The position numbers and the translations under genes were made by a program. From Microbacterium invictum (GTDB lineage Bacteria; Actinomycetota; Actinomycetes; Actinomycetales; Microbacteriaceae): a stretch of 64,000 bases of DNA. This document shows, one piece after another, positions 1 to 9,520 of this stretch. Each line of letters opens with the position of its first letter. The first letter of the stretch is position 1. The notes below the pieces were generated by a model. It was not told the origin of the DNA. It did no database searches and saw only the letters and a program-made list of their open reading frames with translations. The stretch is from assembly GCF_034421375.1 (NCBI RefSeq), contig NZ_CP139779.1, positions 2,852,001-2,916,000 on the forward strand. Direction: 5' to 3'.

Positions 1-1
1 C

Positions 2-1636
2 GTGCTGCGGCTGCCGCAGCAGCATCCGATTCTCCTCGGCAGCCTCGTCGCCGTGTTCGCCGTCGTCCTGCACGCCACCGTGATCGTCAACGAGGGCTAC
101 GCGCGCTTTCCCACCGCGTGGCTGCACTCGGGATACACCGCCCACGTCATGGCGCACCACGACGTGCTGCCGAGCCTCGGCGCACGCTTCAGCTGGCCGG
201 CGTTCTTCGTCGTCACCGCCGCCGCGCTCTCGCCCATGGGGGTGGGGGTGCCCGAGGAGGTGCTGCGGTGGGCTCCGGTGTTCTTCGTGCTCGCCTGCCT
301 GCCCCCCGTGCTCGTGATCGCGCGGCGGTGCCTGGGCGGTGTCGATCTCTCCCCCCACCCGCGGCGACGGCGCCGCGTCCCGCGGCCGGGAGCCTGGCGC
401 ACCCCGTGGCTCGCGGTGTGGCTCTTCCCCGCCGTCAACTGGCTCGGGCAGGACTACTTCGCGCCGCAGTCGCTGGCGTTCCTCCTGGGCCTCAGCATCC
501 TCGCCCTCGTCCTGGTGCTCGCCGACCGGCCGCCGTCGTACTGGCGCCCGCGCGACGGTGTCGTCGGGCGCGGGAGCCTGCTGTGGCCGCGCCGCCCGCG
601 CCTTCCCGAGCGAGAGATCGCGACGGGCCGCGCCGGCCAGGCGCTGATGCTCGTCGGGGTCTTCGTCGTGCTCTGCGCAGCCGTCGCGATGGGGCACCAG
701 CTGACGCCCTTCGTCGTGGCGCTGCAGCTGGGCGTCCTCTGGTACGCCGGGCGCCTGCCGTGGATGCTCCCGGTCTGGATCGTCGGCGTCACCGCCCTCA
801 TCTGGGTGTCGTGGGGCGCGTCGGATTTCTGGATCCCGTTCCTGAACGACGTGTTCGGCGGGGTCGGGAACCCCGTCGGCAACGTCGCGGCGGGCATCTC
901 GGCGCGGACGGGCGGCTCGCCCGACCACCAGCTCGTCGTGGCCGTCCGCATGGGCCTCGCCGCGGCGATCGTCGTCGCGGCCGCTGCCGGCATCGTCGTG
1001 GAGTTCGTCCGCGAACGTCGCGTCGAGCTGTCGCTGCCGCTCCTGGCCGCCGCTCCCGGCATCCTCGTGTTCGCCCAGAGCTACGGCGGCGAGGGCGTCC
1101 TCCGGGTGTTCCTCTACGCCTCGCCGTTCCTGGCGATGCTCATCGCGAAGCTGCTCCCGGTCGGCAGGCGGATGCCGCGGCGCGCAGTCTCTCTGATCGT
1201 CATCGCGACGCTCGCGATGGTGCCGCCGTTCCTCGTGGCCCGTTACGGCAATGCGCCCTTCGAACGGGTCACCCCCGACGAGGTGGCGCTGGCGTCCTGC
1301 ATGTACGACACCGCACCCGAGGGCTCGACCCTGCTGTCGGTCAGCCCGCACCTGGCGTGGCAGTTCCGCGATCTCGCCGACCACCGCCACCTGTCGGCGA
1401 ACGAGACCGCCTTCGACGCCGAGACCGTCGCCGACCTCGAGCGCCGGGTCGAAGACACACCCGAGCCGCGCTTCCTCATCGTCACCGAGCCGCAGCTGCA
1501 GTTCGTCGTCCGGTCGCTCGGCGCACCGGCGTCGTGGCCGAGCGACCTGCGCGCCGAGCTCGCGAGCGATCCCGATCTGACGCCGGTGTGCGAGAACCCG
1601 GCCGGTGTCGTCTACCGGATGGCAGGAGACCGATGA
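2..1636 (+). CDS. Multi-pass membrane protein, GT-C glycosyltransferase-like (5' end may be cut)
   Basis: The product is about 544 aa with many hydrophobic segments over roughly residues 10-415, then a soluble C-terminal part of about 120 residues that should lie outside the membrane. This layout is that of actinobacterial GT-C-like membrane proteins of cell-surface glycan assembly, but I recognise no diagnostic catalytic motif, so the function is inferred. The GTG at position 2 is the first possible start; the window begins there, so the true start may lie upstream. The stop overlaps the next start as ATGA. It heads a tightly packed set ending in a glycosyltransferase and a secreted carbohydrate-binding protein, which fits surface polysaccharide synthesis. 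Confidence 0.6.
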   Translation: MLRLPQQHPILLGSLVAVFAVVLHATVIVNEGYARFPTAWLHSGYTAHVMAHHDVLPSLGARFSWPAFFVVTAAALSPMGVGVPEEVLRWAPVFFVLACLPPVLVIARRCLGGVDLSPHPRRRRRVPRPGAWRTPWLAVWLFPAVNWLGQDYFAPQSLAFLLGLSILALVLVLADRPPSYWRPRDGVVGRGSLLWPRRPRLPEREIATGRAGQALMLVGVFVVLCAAVAMGHQLTPFVVALQLGVLWYAGRLPWMLPVWIVGVTALIWVSWGASDFWIPFLNDVFGGVGNPVGNVAAGISARTGGSPDHQLVVAVRMGLAAAIVVAAAAGIVVEFVRERRVELSLPLLAAAPGILVFAQSYGGEGVLRVFLYASPFLAMLIAKLLPVGRRMPRRAVSLIVIATLAMVPPFLVARYGNAPFERVTPDEVALASCMYDTAPEGSTLLSVSPHLAWQFRDLADHRHLSANETAFDAETVADLERRVEDTPEPRFLIVTEPQLQFVVRSLGAPASWPSDLRAELASDPDLTPVCENPAGVVYRMAGDR

Positions 1637-1992
1637 CCGATCTGCCCGCACCCGCGACCCGCACCCGTCGTCGCACGCTCGGCCTCGTCGTGTTCGGCTG
1701 GGCCCTCGCCGCCGCGTTCCTGGCCGCAGTGGGCGCGAGCGGTCCGCTCGCCCTCGCCGTGGTCGGCCCGTTCTGCCTCTTCGGCGTCGGCGTCGCCGTC
1801 GCCGCCGACGGCCGACGCTCGTTCCGCGCCGCCGAGACGCTCGCCCTCGTGGTCGCGCTCGGCCTCGGGACGGCGACCGTGGTGTCGCAGACTCTCCTGC
1901 TCGCAGGGCTGTTCGACCCGGCGACCGTCATCGGCGCGCTCGCGCTGATCACCGGAGCGATCGTCGGCATCCGCGAAGCGGTGAGCCGATGA
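1633..1992 (+). CDS. Small membrane protein (119 aa)
   Basis: I do not recognise a family. The protein starts with a short basic segment (RTRRR near residues 10-14) followed by about four hydrophobic stretches, so it is an integral membrane protein with a cytoplasmic N-terminus. The ATG overlaps the stop of the preceding membrane protein (ATGA), and its own stop overlaps the next start in the same way, so the genes are translationally coupled. Position between a GT-C-like protein and a GT4 glycosyltransferase suggests an accessory subunit of a glycan assembly complex; this is inference from context only. Confidence 0.7.
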   Translation: MTDLPAPATRTRRRTLGLVVFGWALAAAFLAAVGASGPLALAVVGPFCLFGVGVAVAADGRRSFRAAETLALVVALGLGTATVVSQTLLLAGLFDPATVIGALALITGAIVGIREAVSR

Positions 1993-2186
1993 CCGAGCTC
2001 CTGGCCTCTCCGATCCTGCTGTTCGTCAGTCTCGGCGCCCTCGGGCTCGCGATCGTCACGTGGGTGATCAGCGCGTTCGGCATCTCCTCCGTCGGGGCAC
2101 GGCGTCGCCTGCGGGCGGTCACCGCCGTCGCGATCGCCGTCGCCCTGGCGATCATCGTCGCCCGCTTCGTCGTGCTGGGGGGCTGA
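1989..2186 (+). CDS. Very small membrane protein (65 aa)
   Basis: Two hydrophobic helices (about residues 5-27 and 42-63) joined by a short basic loop make up almost the whole protein. No family is recognised. It begins with an ATGA overlap on the preceding gene and ends directly against the ATG of the glycosyltransferase (stop and start are adjacent). The double coupling is the main evidence that this short frame is a real gene. Confidence 0.65.
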   Translation: MTELLASPILLFVSLGALGLAIVTWVISAFGISSVGARRRLRAVTAVAIAVALAIIVARFVVLGG

Positions 2187-3287
2187 ATGCGCATCGCCCA
2201 CCTCGACCTCACCGCGTCGGCCTCGCCGGTCGACGGGATCGGCGCCGTCATCGCGACGCTCGCGCGCGCGCAGCGCGCGGGCGGCGGGGAAGGCGCTCGG
2301 GCCGGCGGCACGGACGAGGTCGACGTCCTCGGTCCGCGGTGGCGGGCCGGCGCCTCCCTCCCCGCGACGGCCGTCCGCCTGGTCCGCGCGCTCGCGCGCG
2401 GACGCTACGACGTCGTGCACCTGCACTCGGTGTACCGGCCGCTCCACGCCCTCGCCGCCGCGGTGTGCGTCCTCTCCGGCACCCCTTACGCGGTCTCGCC
2501 GCACTCCGGCCTCTCGCCGATCGGGCGGCGCCGAGCACGCGTGCGGAAGGCCGTGTGGATCGCCGTCGTCGAACGCGCGGTCCTCCGCCGGGCGACCGCG
2601 GTGGTGTGCCTGTCGGCGCAGGAGCGGGGCGACGTCCGGGCCCTCGTCCCGTCGGCGCGGTGCGCGATCGTGCGGAACCCCCTCGAGCCGCGCGCCGCCG
2701 TCCCCCGCGACCCCGCGACCCCGCCTGTCGCGGTGACCCTCGCCCGGTTCGACGTGTACCAGAAGGGCCTCGACCGACTGGCGGCGCTCGCCGCGGCGGC
2801 CCCCGAGATCCGCTTCGACGTCCACGGTGACCTCGACGCCAACGACCCCGGCGCCGCGCGCCGCCTCATGGCGACAGCCCCCGAGAACCTCCGCTTCCTC
2901 CCGCCGGTGCGCGGCGCCGATAAGGACGCGGCGCTCGCGGCATCCGCTCTGTATCTGCAGCTCTCCCGCTGGGAGGGGCAGTCGATCGCCCTCCTCGAGG
3001 CGCTCGCCGCCGGGGTGCCGTGCGTGGTGAGCGCGGCCGTCGCCGAGAGCCTCGCACCCGACGGCGGGCACACCGTCGTCACGGTGCCCGATGACCCGGA
3101 TGCCGCGGCGCGCCGCATCCGCGCCCTGCTGGCCGATCCCGCCGAGCGCGCCCGGCTGTCCCGCGAGGGCGCCGCCTGGGTGCGCGATACCACCGATCCC
3201 GCCCGGATCGCCGCCCAGCTGCGCGCGGTGTATCGCTCCGGGACCCCTTCACCTCTCCGCCGAGCCACCTTCCAGGAAGTGTCATGA
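2187..3287 (+). CDS. Glycosyltransferase family 4 (GT-B fold)
   Basis: This 366-aa protein has the order of a GT4 enzyme: an N-terminal Rossmann half with a GIGAV-type loop near residue 20, an HSVY/SPHSGLS segment near residues 70-110 typical of the acceptor side, and a C-terminal nucleotide-sugar half with an EGQSIALLEALAAG-type motif near residues 265-280 (the EX7E donor-binding motif). It should transfer a sugar from a nucleotide donor to a membrane-linked acceptor in the cytoplasm. Acceptor and sugar cannot be read from the sequence. Its ATG follows the previous stop with no gap and its stop overlaps the next ATG, so it belongs to the same transcript. Confidence 0.85.
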   Translation: MRIAHLDLTASASPVDGIGAVIATLARAQRAGGGEGARAGGTDEVDVLGPRWRAGASLPATAVRLVRALARGRYDVVHLHSVYRPLHALAAAVCVLSGTPYAVSPHSGLSPIGRRRARVRKAVWIAVVERAVLRRATAVVCLSAQERGDVRALVPSARCAIVRNPLEPRAAVPRDPATPPVAVTLARFDVYQKGLDRLAALAAAAPEIRFDVHGDLDANDPGAARRLMATAPENLRFLPPVRGADKDAALAASALYLQLSRWEGQSIALLEALAAGVPCVVSAAVAESLAPDGGHTVVTVPDDPDAAARRIRALLADPAERARLSREGAAWVRDTTDPARIAAQLRAVYRSGTPSPLRRATFQEVS

Positions 3288-6200
3288 CCGAGAACCTCCG
3301 CCCCCGCACCCGCTCCCGTCAGCGCCCCGCCCGGCAGGGCCTTTTCCGGCAGGGCCCCGCCCGGCGTCGCCTGGCGATGATCGCGACCGCCGCCGTGGCC
3401 GCCGTGGTCGCCTCGACCCTGGCTCTGACCACCACGCCGGAGCCGGCGTCGGCGGCGCTGAGCGATCTGCCGCCGGGCTTCGTCGACGAGGCCGTCGTCT
3501 CGGGCCTGCCGTACGCCTCGGCGATCGCCTTCACCCCGCAGAGCGACATGTTCATCGCCCTGAAGGGCGGCGTGGTGCGCGCCGCCGACGACGAGGGTCT
3601 TCGTGACGAGCCGTTCATCGACATCTCGGAGCGGGTGCACGACAACGACGATCGCGGGCTCCTGGGGCTGGCGATCCATCCCGACTTCCCCGCCGAGCCG
3701 TACGTGTACCTGCTCTACACCTACGACCCGCCGGGAACGGTCGCCGATCAGGGCTCGCCGATTGCGGGGCGCGTCAGTCGCCTGGAGCGCTTCACCGCCG
3801 ATCCCGCCGCGGACTACCTCCGCGCCCTCCCCGACTCGGGCGTGGTGCTGCTGGGCACCGAGAGCACGCGCGAGAACATCGGCGACGAGGAGGACGGGCG
3901 CAACATCGACCGCGTCTCGTGCATGACCGGCGGAACCCTCGAGGGCACCCCGATCCGCGACTGCCTCGGCTCGGACGAGAACTCCCACACGATCGGTACG
4001 GTCGCCTTCGCGCCCGACGGGTCGCTCTTCGTCACCAACGGCGACGGCGCCAACTACAACAGCCCCGATCCGCGGGCGCTGCTGGCCCAGAACCTCGATT
4101 CGCTGGCGGGCAAAGTGCTGCGGATCGACCCCGACACCGGCGCGGGCCTTCCCGACAACCCCTTCTTCGACACCGCCGATCCCGGCGCGAACCGCTCGAA
4201 GGTGTGGGCGTCGGGGCTCCGCAACCCCTTCCGCATGGCGATCCACCCGCAGACCGGCGCACCCTGGGTCGGCGACGTCGGCTGGGGCACGTGGGAGGAG
4301 ATCAACCACGGCAAGGGCGCCAACTTCGGGTGGCCCTGCTACGAGGGCGGGCTCACCGAGGGTTCCGAGGGCTTCGCCACCGTGAGCCAGCAGCAGTCGA
4401 CCTACGCGGTGAGCGCCCGCACCGCCGAGGGCTGCGCCGAGGTCTACGCGCAGGGTCTCGATGCGGTCACGGCGCCCGTCTACACCTACGACCACTCCGA
4501 GGGCGGCGCGTCCGCCAACGGCGGCGCCTTCTACGTCGGCGACCGCTACCCCGAGGAGTACCGCGGGGCGCTCTTCATCGCCGACTACAACCGGCGGTGG
4601 ATCCGCGCGCTGCAGGTCGACGAGTCCGGCGCGGTGACCGGTGCCATCCCGTTCGGTGTCGACACCGGCGACGGCTCGGGTCCGGTGCAGGTGGTCTCGG
4701 GTCCCGACACGAACATCTACTGGGTCAAGTACGACAGCGCGGGCGGCGAGGTGCGCCGCATCCGGTACCTGGATGCCGCGGCACCGCCGGTTGCGATCGC
4801 GACCGCGACGCCGACGTCGGGTGTCGCCCCCCTCGAGGTGACGTTCTCGGCCCGCTCGTCGTACGACGCCGGCGGCGCGGCGCTGCGCTACGAATGGGAC
4901 TTCGGCGACGGCTCGCCCGTCTCCACGGAGGCCGAGCCGACCCACGTCTTCACCGAGACCGGGCCTTACGACGTGCGGCTGACCGTCACCCAGGACGTCC
5001 CCGATGGGATGTCGTCGTTCACCGTGGTGAGGGTCACCGCGGGCACCGATCCGCCCTTCGCCGAGGTCGATCCGCTCGAGCCGTCGCCGTACGCGATCGG
5101 CGACCAGCTGGTCTTCCGGGGCCGCGCCTCCACGCCCGACGGCACGGTGCCCACGAGCGGTCACCGGTGGGAGATCCGCCAGTGGCACAACCAGCACAGC
5201 CACTTCGCCACGCCGACGTGGACGGTCGACCCGGACGATCCGGATGCCACGACCGGCGTCATCACCGTCGACGAGCACGGTGACGACACCTACTACGAGG
5301 CGTGCCTGACCGCGACCTCCCCGTCGGGGCTCACCGACGTCCAGTGCGCCGAGGCGCGGCCCGACCGCATCGACTACACCGTCGAGACCGAGCCGGCGGG
5401 GCTGTCGGTCAGCTACGAGGACGAGGGGCTCCGGGTCGAGGGACCCGCGGTCATCCGTCCCGTCCGCGGGTCGAGCCAGACCCTGACCGCCACTCCGATC
5501 CAGGCGCGGCGCACCTTCGTCGGCTGGTCGGACGGGGTCACCGACCTGTCGCGGACGTTCGTGGCGGGCGAGGGCCCGACGAGCTTCCGCGCGGTGTACG
5601 AGAACCGCGCGCCGGAGGTGTCGGTGTCGCTGGGCAGTCCCGCCGCCGGCGCCGCACCCCTCGGGGTGCGCGCGAGCGCGTCGGCGAGCGATCCCGAGAA
5701 CGACACCCTCACCTACGCCTGGACCATCGACGGCGAGCCGGCGGGCGATACGCGCGACCTGACCGGATCGGTGTCGACCGTCGGCGACCACCTGGTGGCG
5801 GTGACGGTCACCGATTCGCTCGGGGCGACCGCGACGGCCGAGACCACGGTCACCGTGACCGAGGAGGCACCTCCGGGAGAGGATGTCTGGCTGTCGGATC
5901 TGCCGCTCCGCGACGTGTCGAACGGGTTCGGCCCGGTCGAGCTCGACACGACGAACGGCGAGGACGCCGCCGGCGACGGCGCGCCGATCACCCTCGACGG
6001 GGCCTCGTACGCCCGTGGGCTGGGCGTGCACGCCGCCTCATCGGTGACCGTCGACGTCCCCGACGACTGCGTGCGGTTCACCAGCGCGATCGGCGTCGAC
6101 GACTCGGTGGGCCGCAACGGCTCGGTGGTGTTCTCGGTGACGGGATCGAGCGGCGAGCTGTTCGCCTCCGACGTGCGGCGCGGCGGCGACCCCGCCGAGG

Positions 6201-8404
6201 CCGTCGACCTCGACGTGAGCGGGGAGGAGTCGCTGACCCTCGCCGTCGGCGACGGCGGGGACGACAACTTCTGGGACCACGCGGTCTGGGCCGACGCCCG
6301 CTTCACCTGCGGTGTCGAACCGGAGCCCGAGCCGACCGACGTGTGGGTGTCGCAGCTGGCGCTCACCGACGTCTCCAACGGCTTCGGTCCCGTGGAGATC
6401 GACAGCGTCAACGGTGATGACGCTGCCGGCGACGGCGGGCCCATCGTGCTCGACGGCGCCACGTTCGAGCGCGGGCTCGGCGTGCACGCGGCCTCGTCGG
6501 TGACCGTCGCGGTGCCCGACGGCTGCACGCGGTTCGTCGGTCGCGTCGGCGTGGACGACACCGTCGGCCGGAACGGCTCGGTGGTGTTCGCCCTCGCCGT
6601 AGGCTCCGACGCGCTCTGGACGTCGGATGTGCTCACGGGTGGAGGCGGAGGCGCCGATGTCGACGTGGCCGTCGCCCCCGGGTCATCCCTCGTCCTGCGG
6701 GTGAGCGACGCCGGCGACAACCCGTGGTGGGACCACGCGGTCTGGGCGGGCGCGCGCTTCGTCTGCGGTGCCGAGGCACCCGAGCCCGAGCCCGAGCCCG
6801 AGCCGGAGCCGGTCTCGGGCGAGGTGGCGCTGTCGACGCTGCCGCTTCGCGAGGTGGCCAACGGCTGGGGACCGGTCGAGCTCGACCGGTCCAACGGCGA
6901 GGACGCCGCCGGCGACGGCGCACCGCTCTCCCTCGCGGGGACGCCGTACGACCGGGGCCTCGGTGTGCACGCGGCGTCGTCGATCACCGTCGACGTGCCG
7001 GAGGGGTGCGGGAGGTTCCTCGCGACCGTCGGCGTCGACGACAGCGTGGGCGCGAACGGCTCGGTGGTCTTCACCGTGCGCGAGGGAACCGATGCGCTGT
7101 TCGCGTCCGACGTGCTCGTGGGAGGCGGCGAGCCCGCCGAGGTTGACGTGCCGGTGACCGCGGGCGGGGCCATCACGCTCGAGGTGGCCGACGCCGGCGA
7201 CAACAACTGGTGGGATCACGCCGACTGGGCCGGCGCCCGGTTCGTCTGCGGCGAGGATGCCGGGGGTGGGCCGGAGCCCGAGCCGACGCCGGAGCCCGAG
7301 CCGACGCCGGAGCCGGAGCCGACGCCGGCTGGTGACTGGGAGACGCTCGCCCCGGTCTCGACCGGATCGCGCACCCATTCGGTGAGCACGGCGGATGTGA
7401 ACGCCGACGGCGCGCTCGACGTGCTCGCGGCCGTCGCCGGGGAGGACGCGATCGTGGTCGCCTTCGGCGCCGGAGACGGCACGTTCGGGCCGGCGACCTC
7501 GTACGACACGGGCGCGGGGAGCTTCCCCAAGCACGTCGAGGTGGCCGATCTGAACGGCGACGGCGTGCTCGACATGGTCAGCGCGAACCAGGACACCCCG
7601 ATCGATGCGGACGTCAGCGTCTTCCTCGGCAACGGCGACGGCACGTTCAGCCCGGTCGGAGCGTTCGCCGCGTGCGAGCGGGCGCACGAGAGCGAGGCGG
7701 CCGACCTCACCGGCGACGGGATCGTCGACCTGGCGGTGGCGTGCTGGGGCGGCGACGATGTGGCGGTGCTCGCCGGCGACGGCACGGGCGCGTTCGCTCC
7801 GCCGGTGCTCTTCCCTGCCGGGAACGCCGGGCACTCGCTGTCGACGGGAGACGTCGACGGCGACGGCGACGCCGACCTGTCGGTCGCGGCATACGGCTCG
7901 AACCGGGTGACGGTGCTGGCCAACGACGGCGTCGGCGGGTTCTCGGCCCCGACGGAGTACTGGTCGGGGCTCGGACCGCACAACCTGCAGTGGGGCGATG
8001 TCACCGGCGACGGGGTGGCCGACCTCGTCGTCACGGCCGAGCTGTCCGACGCGGTCGGGGTGCTCCCCGGCCGGGGCGACGGCACGTTCGGCGACACGGT
8101 GTTCCATGCGGTCGGGCCGCGTCCGAAGGCCTCCGCGCTTGCGGACGTCGACGGCGACGGCGTGATCGACATCGTCACCGCGAACACGCACGGCAACTAT
8201 CCGAACGGCTCGACGCCGACGAGCCTCACCGTGCTGTACGGCACAGGCGCCGGGGCGTTCGAGCCCGCGGTCTCGGTGCCGGTGTCTCTCACCCCCTTCG
8301 CGGTGGCGGTGGGCGATCTCGACGGCGACGGGATCCTCGAACTGCTGACGGCGAACTGGCATTCGGGCGACGTCGCCGTCCTGCGGCGGGTGCAGGGCGG
8401 GTGA
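3284..8404 (+). CDS. Secreted multidomain protein: sugar dehydrogenase-type propeller, PKD, three NPCBM, FG-GAP repeats
   Basis: At 1706 aa this is the largest gene here. An Arg-rich N-terminus and hydrophobic segment ending near residue 57 (PASA-A) form a signal peptide. About residues 60-500 resemble the glucose/sorbosone dehydrogenase beta-propeller (LLGLAIHPDF, GLRNPFRMAI). A PKD domain follows (about 505-595, YEWDFGDGSP), then an unassigned stretch and a second PKD-like unit (about 785-865). Three NPCBM carbohydrate-binding modules lie at about 866-1010, 1020-1162 and 1178-1324 (LGVHAASS, WDHA repeats), joined by EP-rich linkers. The end (about 1350-1706) is a VCBS/FG-GAP propeller with repeated DxNxDG calcium-type loops. 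No sortase signal is seen. It probably oxidises or binds sugars outside the cell. The ATG overlaps the glycosyltransferase stop. Confidence 0.85.
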   Translation: MTENLRPRTRSRQRPARQGLFRQGPARRRLAMIATAAVAAVVASTLALTTTPEPASAALSDLPPGFVDEAVVSGLPYASAIAFTPQSDMFIALKGGVVRAADDEGLRDEPFIDISERVHDNDDRGLLGLAIHPDFPAEPYVYLLYTYDPPGTVADQGSPIAGRVSRLERFTADPAADYLRALPDSGVVLLGTESTRENIGDEEDGRNIDRVSCMTGGTLEGTPIRDCLGSDENSHTIGTVAFAPDGSLFVTNGDGANYNSPDPRALLAQNLDSLAGKVLRIDPDTGAGLPDNPFFDTADPGANRSKVWASGLRNPFRMAIHPQTGAPWVGDVGWGTWEEINHGKGANFGWPCYEGGLTEGSEGFATVSQQQSTYAVSARTAEGCAEVYAQGLDAVTAPVYTYDHSEGGASANGGAFYVGDRYPEEYRGALFIADYNRRWIRALQVDESGAVTGAIPFGVDTGDGSGPVQVVSGPDTNIYWVKYDSAGGEVRRIRYLDAAAPPVAIATATPTSGVAPLEVTFSARSSYDAGGAALRYEWDFGDGSPVSTEAEPTHVFTETGPYDVRLTVTQDVPDGMSSFTVVRVTAGTDPPFAEVDPLEPSPYAIGDQLVFRGRASTPDGTVPTSGHRWEIRQWHNQHSHFATPTWTVDPDDPDATTGVITVDEHGDDTYYEACLTATSPSGLTDVQCAEARPDRIDYTVETEPAGLSVSYEDEGLRVEGPAVIRPVRGSSQTLTATPIQARRTFVGWSDGVTDLSRTFVAGEGPTSFRAVYENRAPEVSVSLGSPAAGAAPLGVRASASASDPENDTLTYAWTIDGEPAGDTRDLTGSVSTVGDHLVAVTVTDSLGATATAETTVTVTEEAPPGEDVWLSDLPLRDVSNGFGPVELDTTNGEDAAGDGAPITLDGASYARGLGVHAASSVTVDVPDDCVRFTSAIGVDDSVGRNGSVVFSVTGSSGELFASDVRRGGDPAEAVDLDVSGEESLTLAVGDGGDDNFWDHAVWADARFTCGVEPEPEPTDVWVSQLALTDVSNGFGPVEIDSVNGDDAAGDGGPIVLDGATFERGLGVHAASSVTVAVPDGCTRFVGRVGVDDTVGRNGSVVFALAVGSDALWTSDVLTGGGGGADVDVAVAPGSSLVLRVSDAGDNPWWDHAVWAGARFVCGAEAPEPEPEPEPEPVSGEVALSTLPLREVANGWGPVELDRSNGEDAAGDGAPLSLAGTPYDRGLGVHAASSITVDVPEGCGRFLATVGVDDSVGANGSVVFTVREGTDALFASDVLVGGGEPAEVDVPVTAGGAITLEVADAGDNNWWDHADWAGARFVCGEDAGGGPEPEPTPEPEPTPEPEPTPAGDWETLAPVSTGSRTHSVSTADVNADGALDVLAAVAGEDAIVVAFGAGDGTFGPATSYDTGAGSFPKHVEVADLNGDGVLDMVSANQDTPIDADVSVFLGNGDGTFSPVGAFAACERAHESEAADLTGDGIVDLAVACWGGDDVAVLAGDGTGAFAPPVLFPAGNAGHSLSTGDVDGDGDADLSVAAYGSNRVTVLANDGVGGFSAPTEYWSGLGPHNLQWGDVTGDGVADLVVTAELSDAVGVLPGRGDGTFGDTVFHAVGPRPKASALADVDGDGVIDIVTANTHGNYPNGSTPTSLTVLYGTGAGAFEPAVSVPVSLTPFAVAVGDLDGDGILELLTANWHSGDVAVLRRVQGG

Positions 8405-8460
8405 GCGCGGCGCGGGTCAAGTGAGGGCGGCGCGGGTCGGGTGAGGGCGGCGCGGGCGCG
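8401..8460 (+). repeat. Three tandem 20-bp repeats
   Basis: Three consecutive 20-bp units, each beginning GTGAG(C/G)GCGGCGCGGG and differing only near the end, start inside the stop codon region of the large secreted protein and fill the gap before the next gene. The array is exact in period. No function is evident. Confidence 0.9.
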
Positions 8461-8513
8461 ATAGAGTGACGGCCGACGTCCGAGACGGGCGTCCCCACCC
8501 GACCGGGGGCCGG

Positions 8514-8804
8514 ATGCGAGAACTCAAGCGTGCTCTGCGCCAGCTCGAACGTGCGCACCGCCGGTCGCTGACGTTCGCCGACCGGGTGCAGCGGCGCGAC
8601 CCCGCCCTTGCCGAGCGCGCGCGGGCCGAGGCGGCCGATGTGGCCCGGGTGATCGGCGAGTACCGGGTGCTGCTCGCGCACGCCCGGGGGTCTCTCGGCG
8701 CCGAGACGCCGCTGCCGGCGTCATCCGTTCCCGCCTCCGAGAGCGGCGGACACGTTCCCGCTCCAAATGCCGGGCCGCTTCTGCCCCGCAGAGATGGTCC
8801 GTAG
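8514..8804 (+). CDS. Small hypothetical protein, helical N-terminus (96 aa)
   Basis: No family recognised. Residues 1-60 are rich in Arg, Glu, Ala and Leu with heptad-like spacing, suggesting a helical or coiled-coil segment; the last 35 residues are Pro/Ser/Gly-rich and probably disordered. A GTG at 8466 in the same frame is a possible alternative start, but it overlaps a TAGAGT hexamer that looks like a -10 box (8462-8467), so the ATG after a GGGGG-rich stretch is preferred. A small membrane protein gene follows after 9 nt. Confidence 0.5.
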   Translation: MRELKRALRQLERAHRRSLTFADRVQRRDPALAERARAEAADVARVIGEYRVLLAHARGSLGAETPLPASSVPASESGGHVPAPNAGPLLPRRDGP

Positions 8805-8813
8805 GCTCGGTCC

Positions 8814-9002
8814 GTGAGCCTCGGAGGAATGGCGCGACTGGCCCTGAGGGGGCTGTCGAACCTCGCCCTCGGGGCCTGGCTGCACCGCGACGCGCGGTGG
8901 CTGTCCGAGCGAATCGCCTTCGCGGTCGGCGCCGTCGGGATGGGTCTTCTGCTCGCGCGGACCTTCGGCCAGAACCCCCGGCTCGCCGCGCGGAGGCGCT
9001 GA
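8814..9002 (+). CDS. Small single-helix membrane protein (62 aa)
   Basis: Unknown protein with one likely membrane helix near residues 34-50 and a basic C-terminus. TAGGCT at 8802-8807, six bases before the GTG, fits a leaderless -10 box and supports this start. The reading frame is short, so its reality rests on that promoter and on the clean fit between neighbours. Confidence 0.5.
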   Translation: MSLGGMARLALRGLSNLALGAWLHRDARWLSERIAFAVGAVGMGLLLARTFGQNPRLAARRR

Positions 9003-9037
9003 CGGCGGATGTCGGAGGGTGTCGTCAGACTCGCAGG

Positions 9038-9436
9038 ATGAGCATCGAACTGTTCCAGCCCGCAGGGCTCGTCGTCAGTCCCGCGTTCAGTCACACCGCC
9101 GTCATCCCGCCGGATGCCACGACGATCCTCGTCGGCGGGCAGAACGGCGTCGACGAGTCCGGCGCCATCGTCTCCGACGATGTCGCCGCCCAGGCGCGGC
9201 GGGCCGTCGGCAACGTGGAGACCGCCCTCGCCGCCGCCGGCGCCGATCTCACCGACGTGGTGTCGTGGCTCGTGCTGATCGACGAGCACGCCGACCTGGC
9301 GTCCGCCTACGGCGCCATCGCCCCACTGCTCACCCGAGCCGCCGCGCCGCCCCTCGTCACCGCTGCGCGCGTCGCGGGTCTCGCCGTCCCCGGCGCGCTC
9401 ATCGAGGTCAGCGTCACCGCGGCCGTTCTGCGCTGA
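9038..9436 (+). CDS. RidA/YjgF/YER057c family protein
   Basis: The 132-aa product matches the family length and has the typical pattern of an ILVGGQNGVDESG segment early on and a VTAARVAGLAVPGALIEV-like end. RidA proteins hydrolyse reactive enamine/imine intermediates released by PLP enzymes in the cytoplasm; the conserved active-site Arg is represented by the R in AARV near residue 112. The ATG is preceded by CAGACT with a six-base gap, the leaderless layout seen repeatedly in this window. Subfamily is uncertain, so no gene symbol is given. Confidence 0.8.
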   Translation: MSIELFQPAGLVVSPAFSHTAVIPPDATTILVGGQNGVDESGAIVSDDVAAQARRAVGNVETALAAAGADLTDVVSWLVLIDEHADLASAYGAIAPLLTRAAAPPLVTAARVAGLAVPGALIEVSVTAAVLR

Positions 9437-9520
9437 TACCCGGGGGTTCCGGCGCGGGCGCGAAGCATCCTCGTCCTCCTCGACCCGATCGCGTTGACGC
9501 GGGAACTGATCGGGATCGGG

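Noticed and set aside
118..1632. Plus-strand Arg-rich ORF overlapping the first membrane protein
   Set aside because: High-GC frame shadow; only its end (from 1633) is a real gene.
2486..6031. Minus-strand ORF of 1181 aa
   Set aside because: Arg/Gly/Val-rich shadow of the glycosyltransferase and the secreted multidomain protein; no domain pattern or start context.
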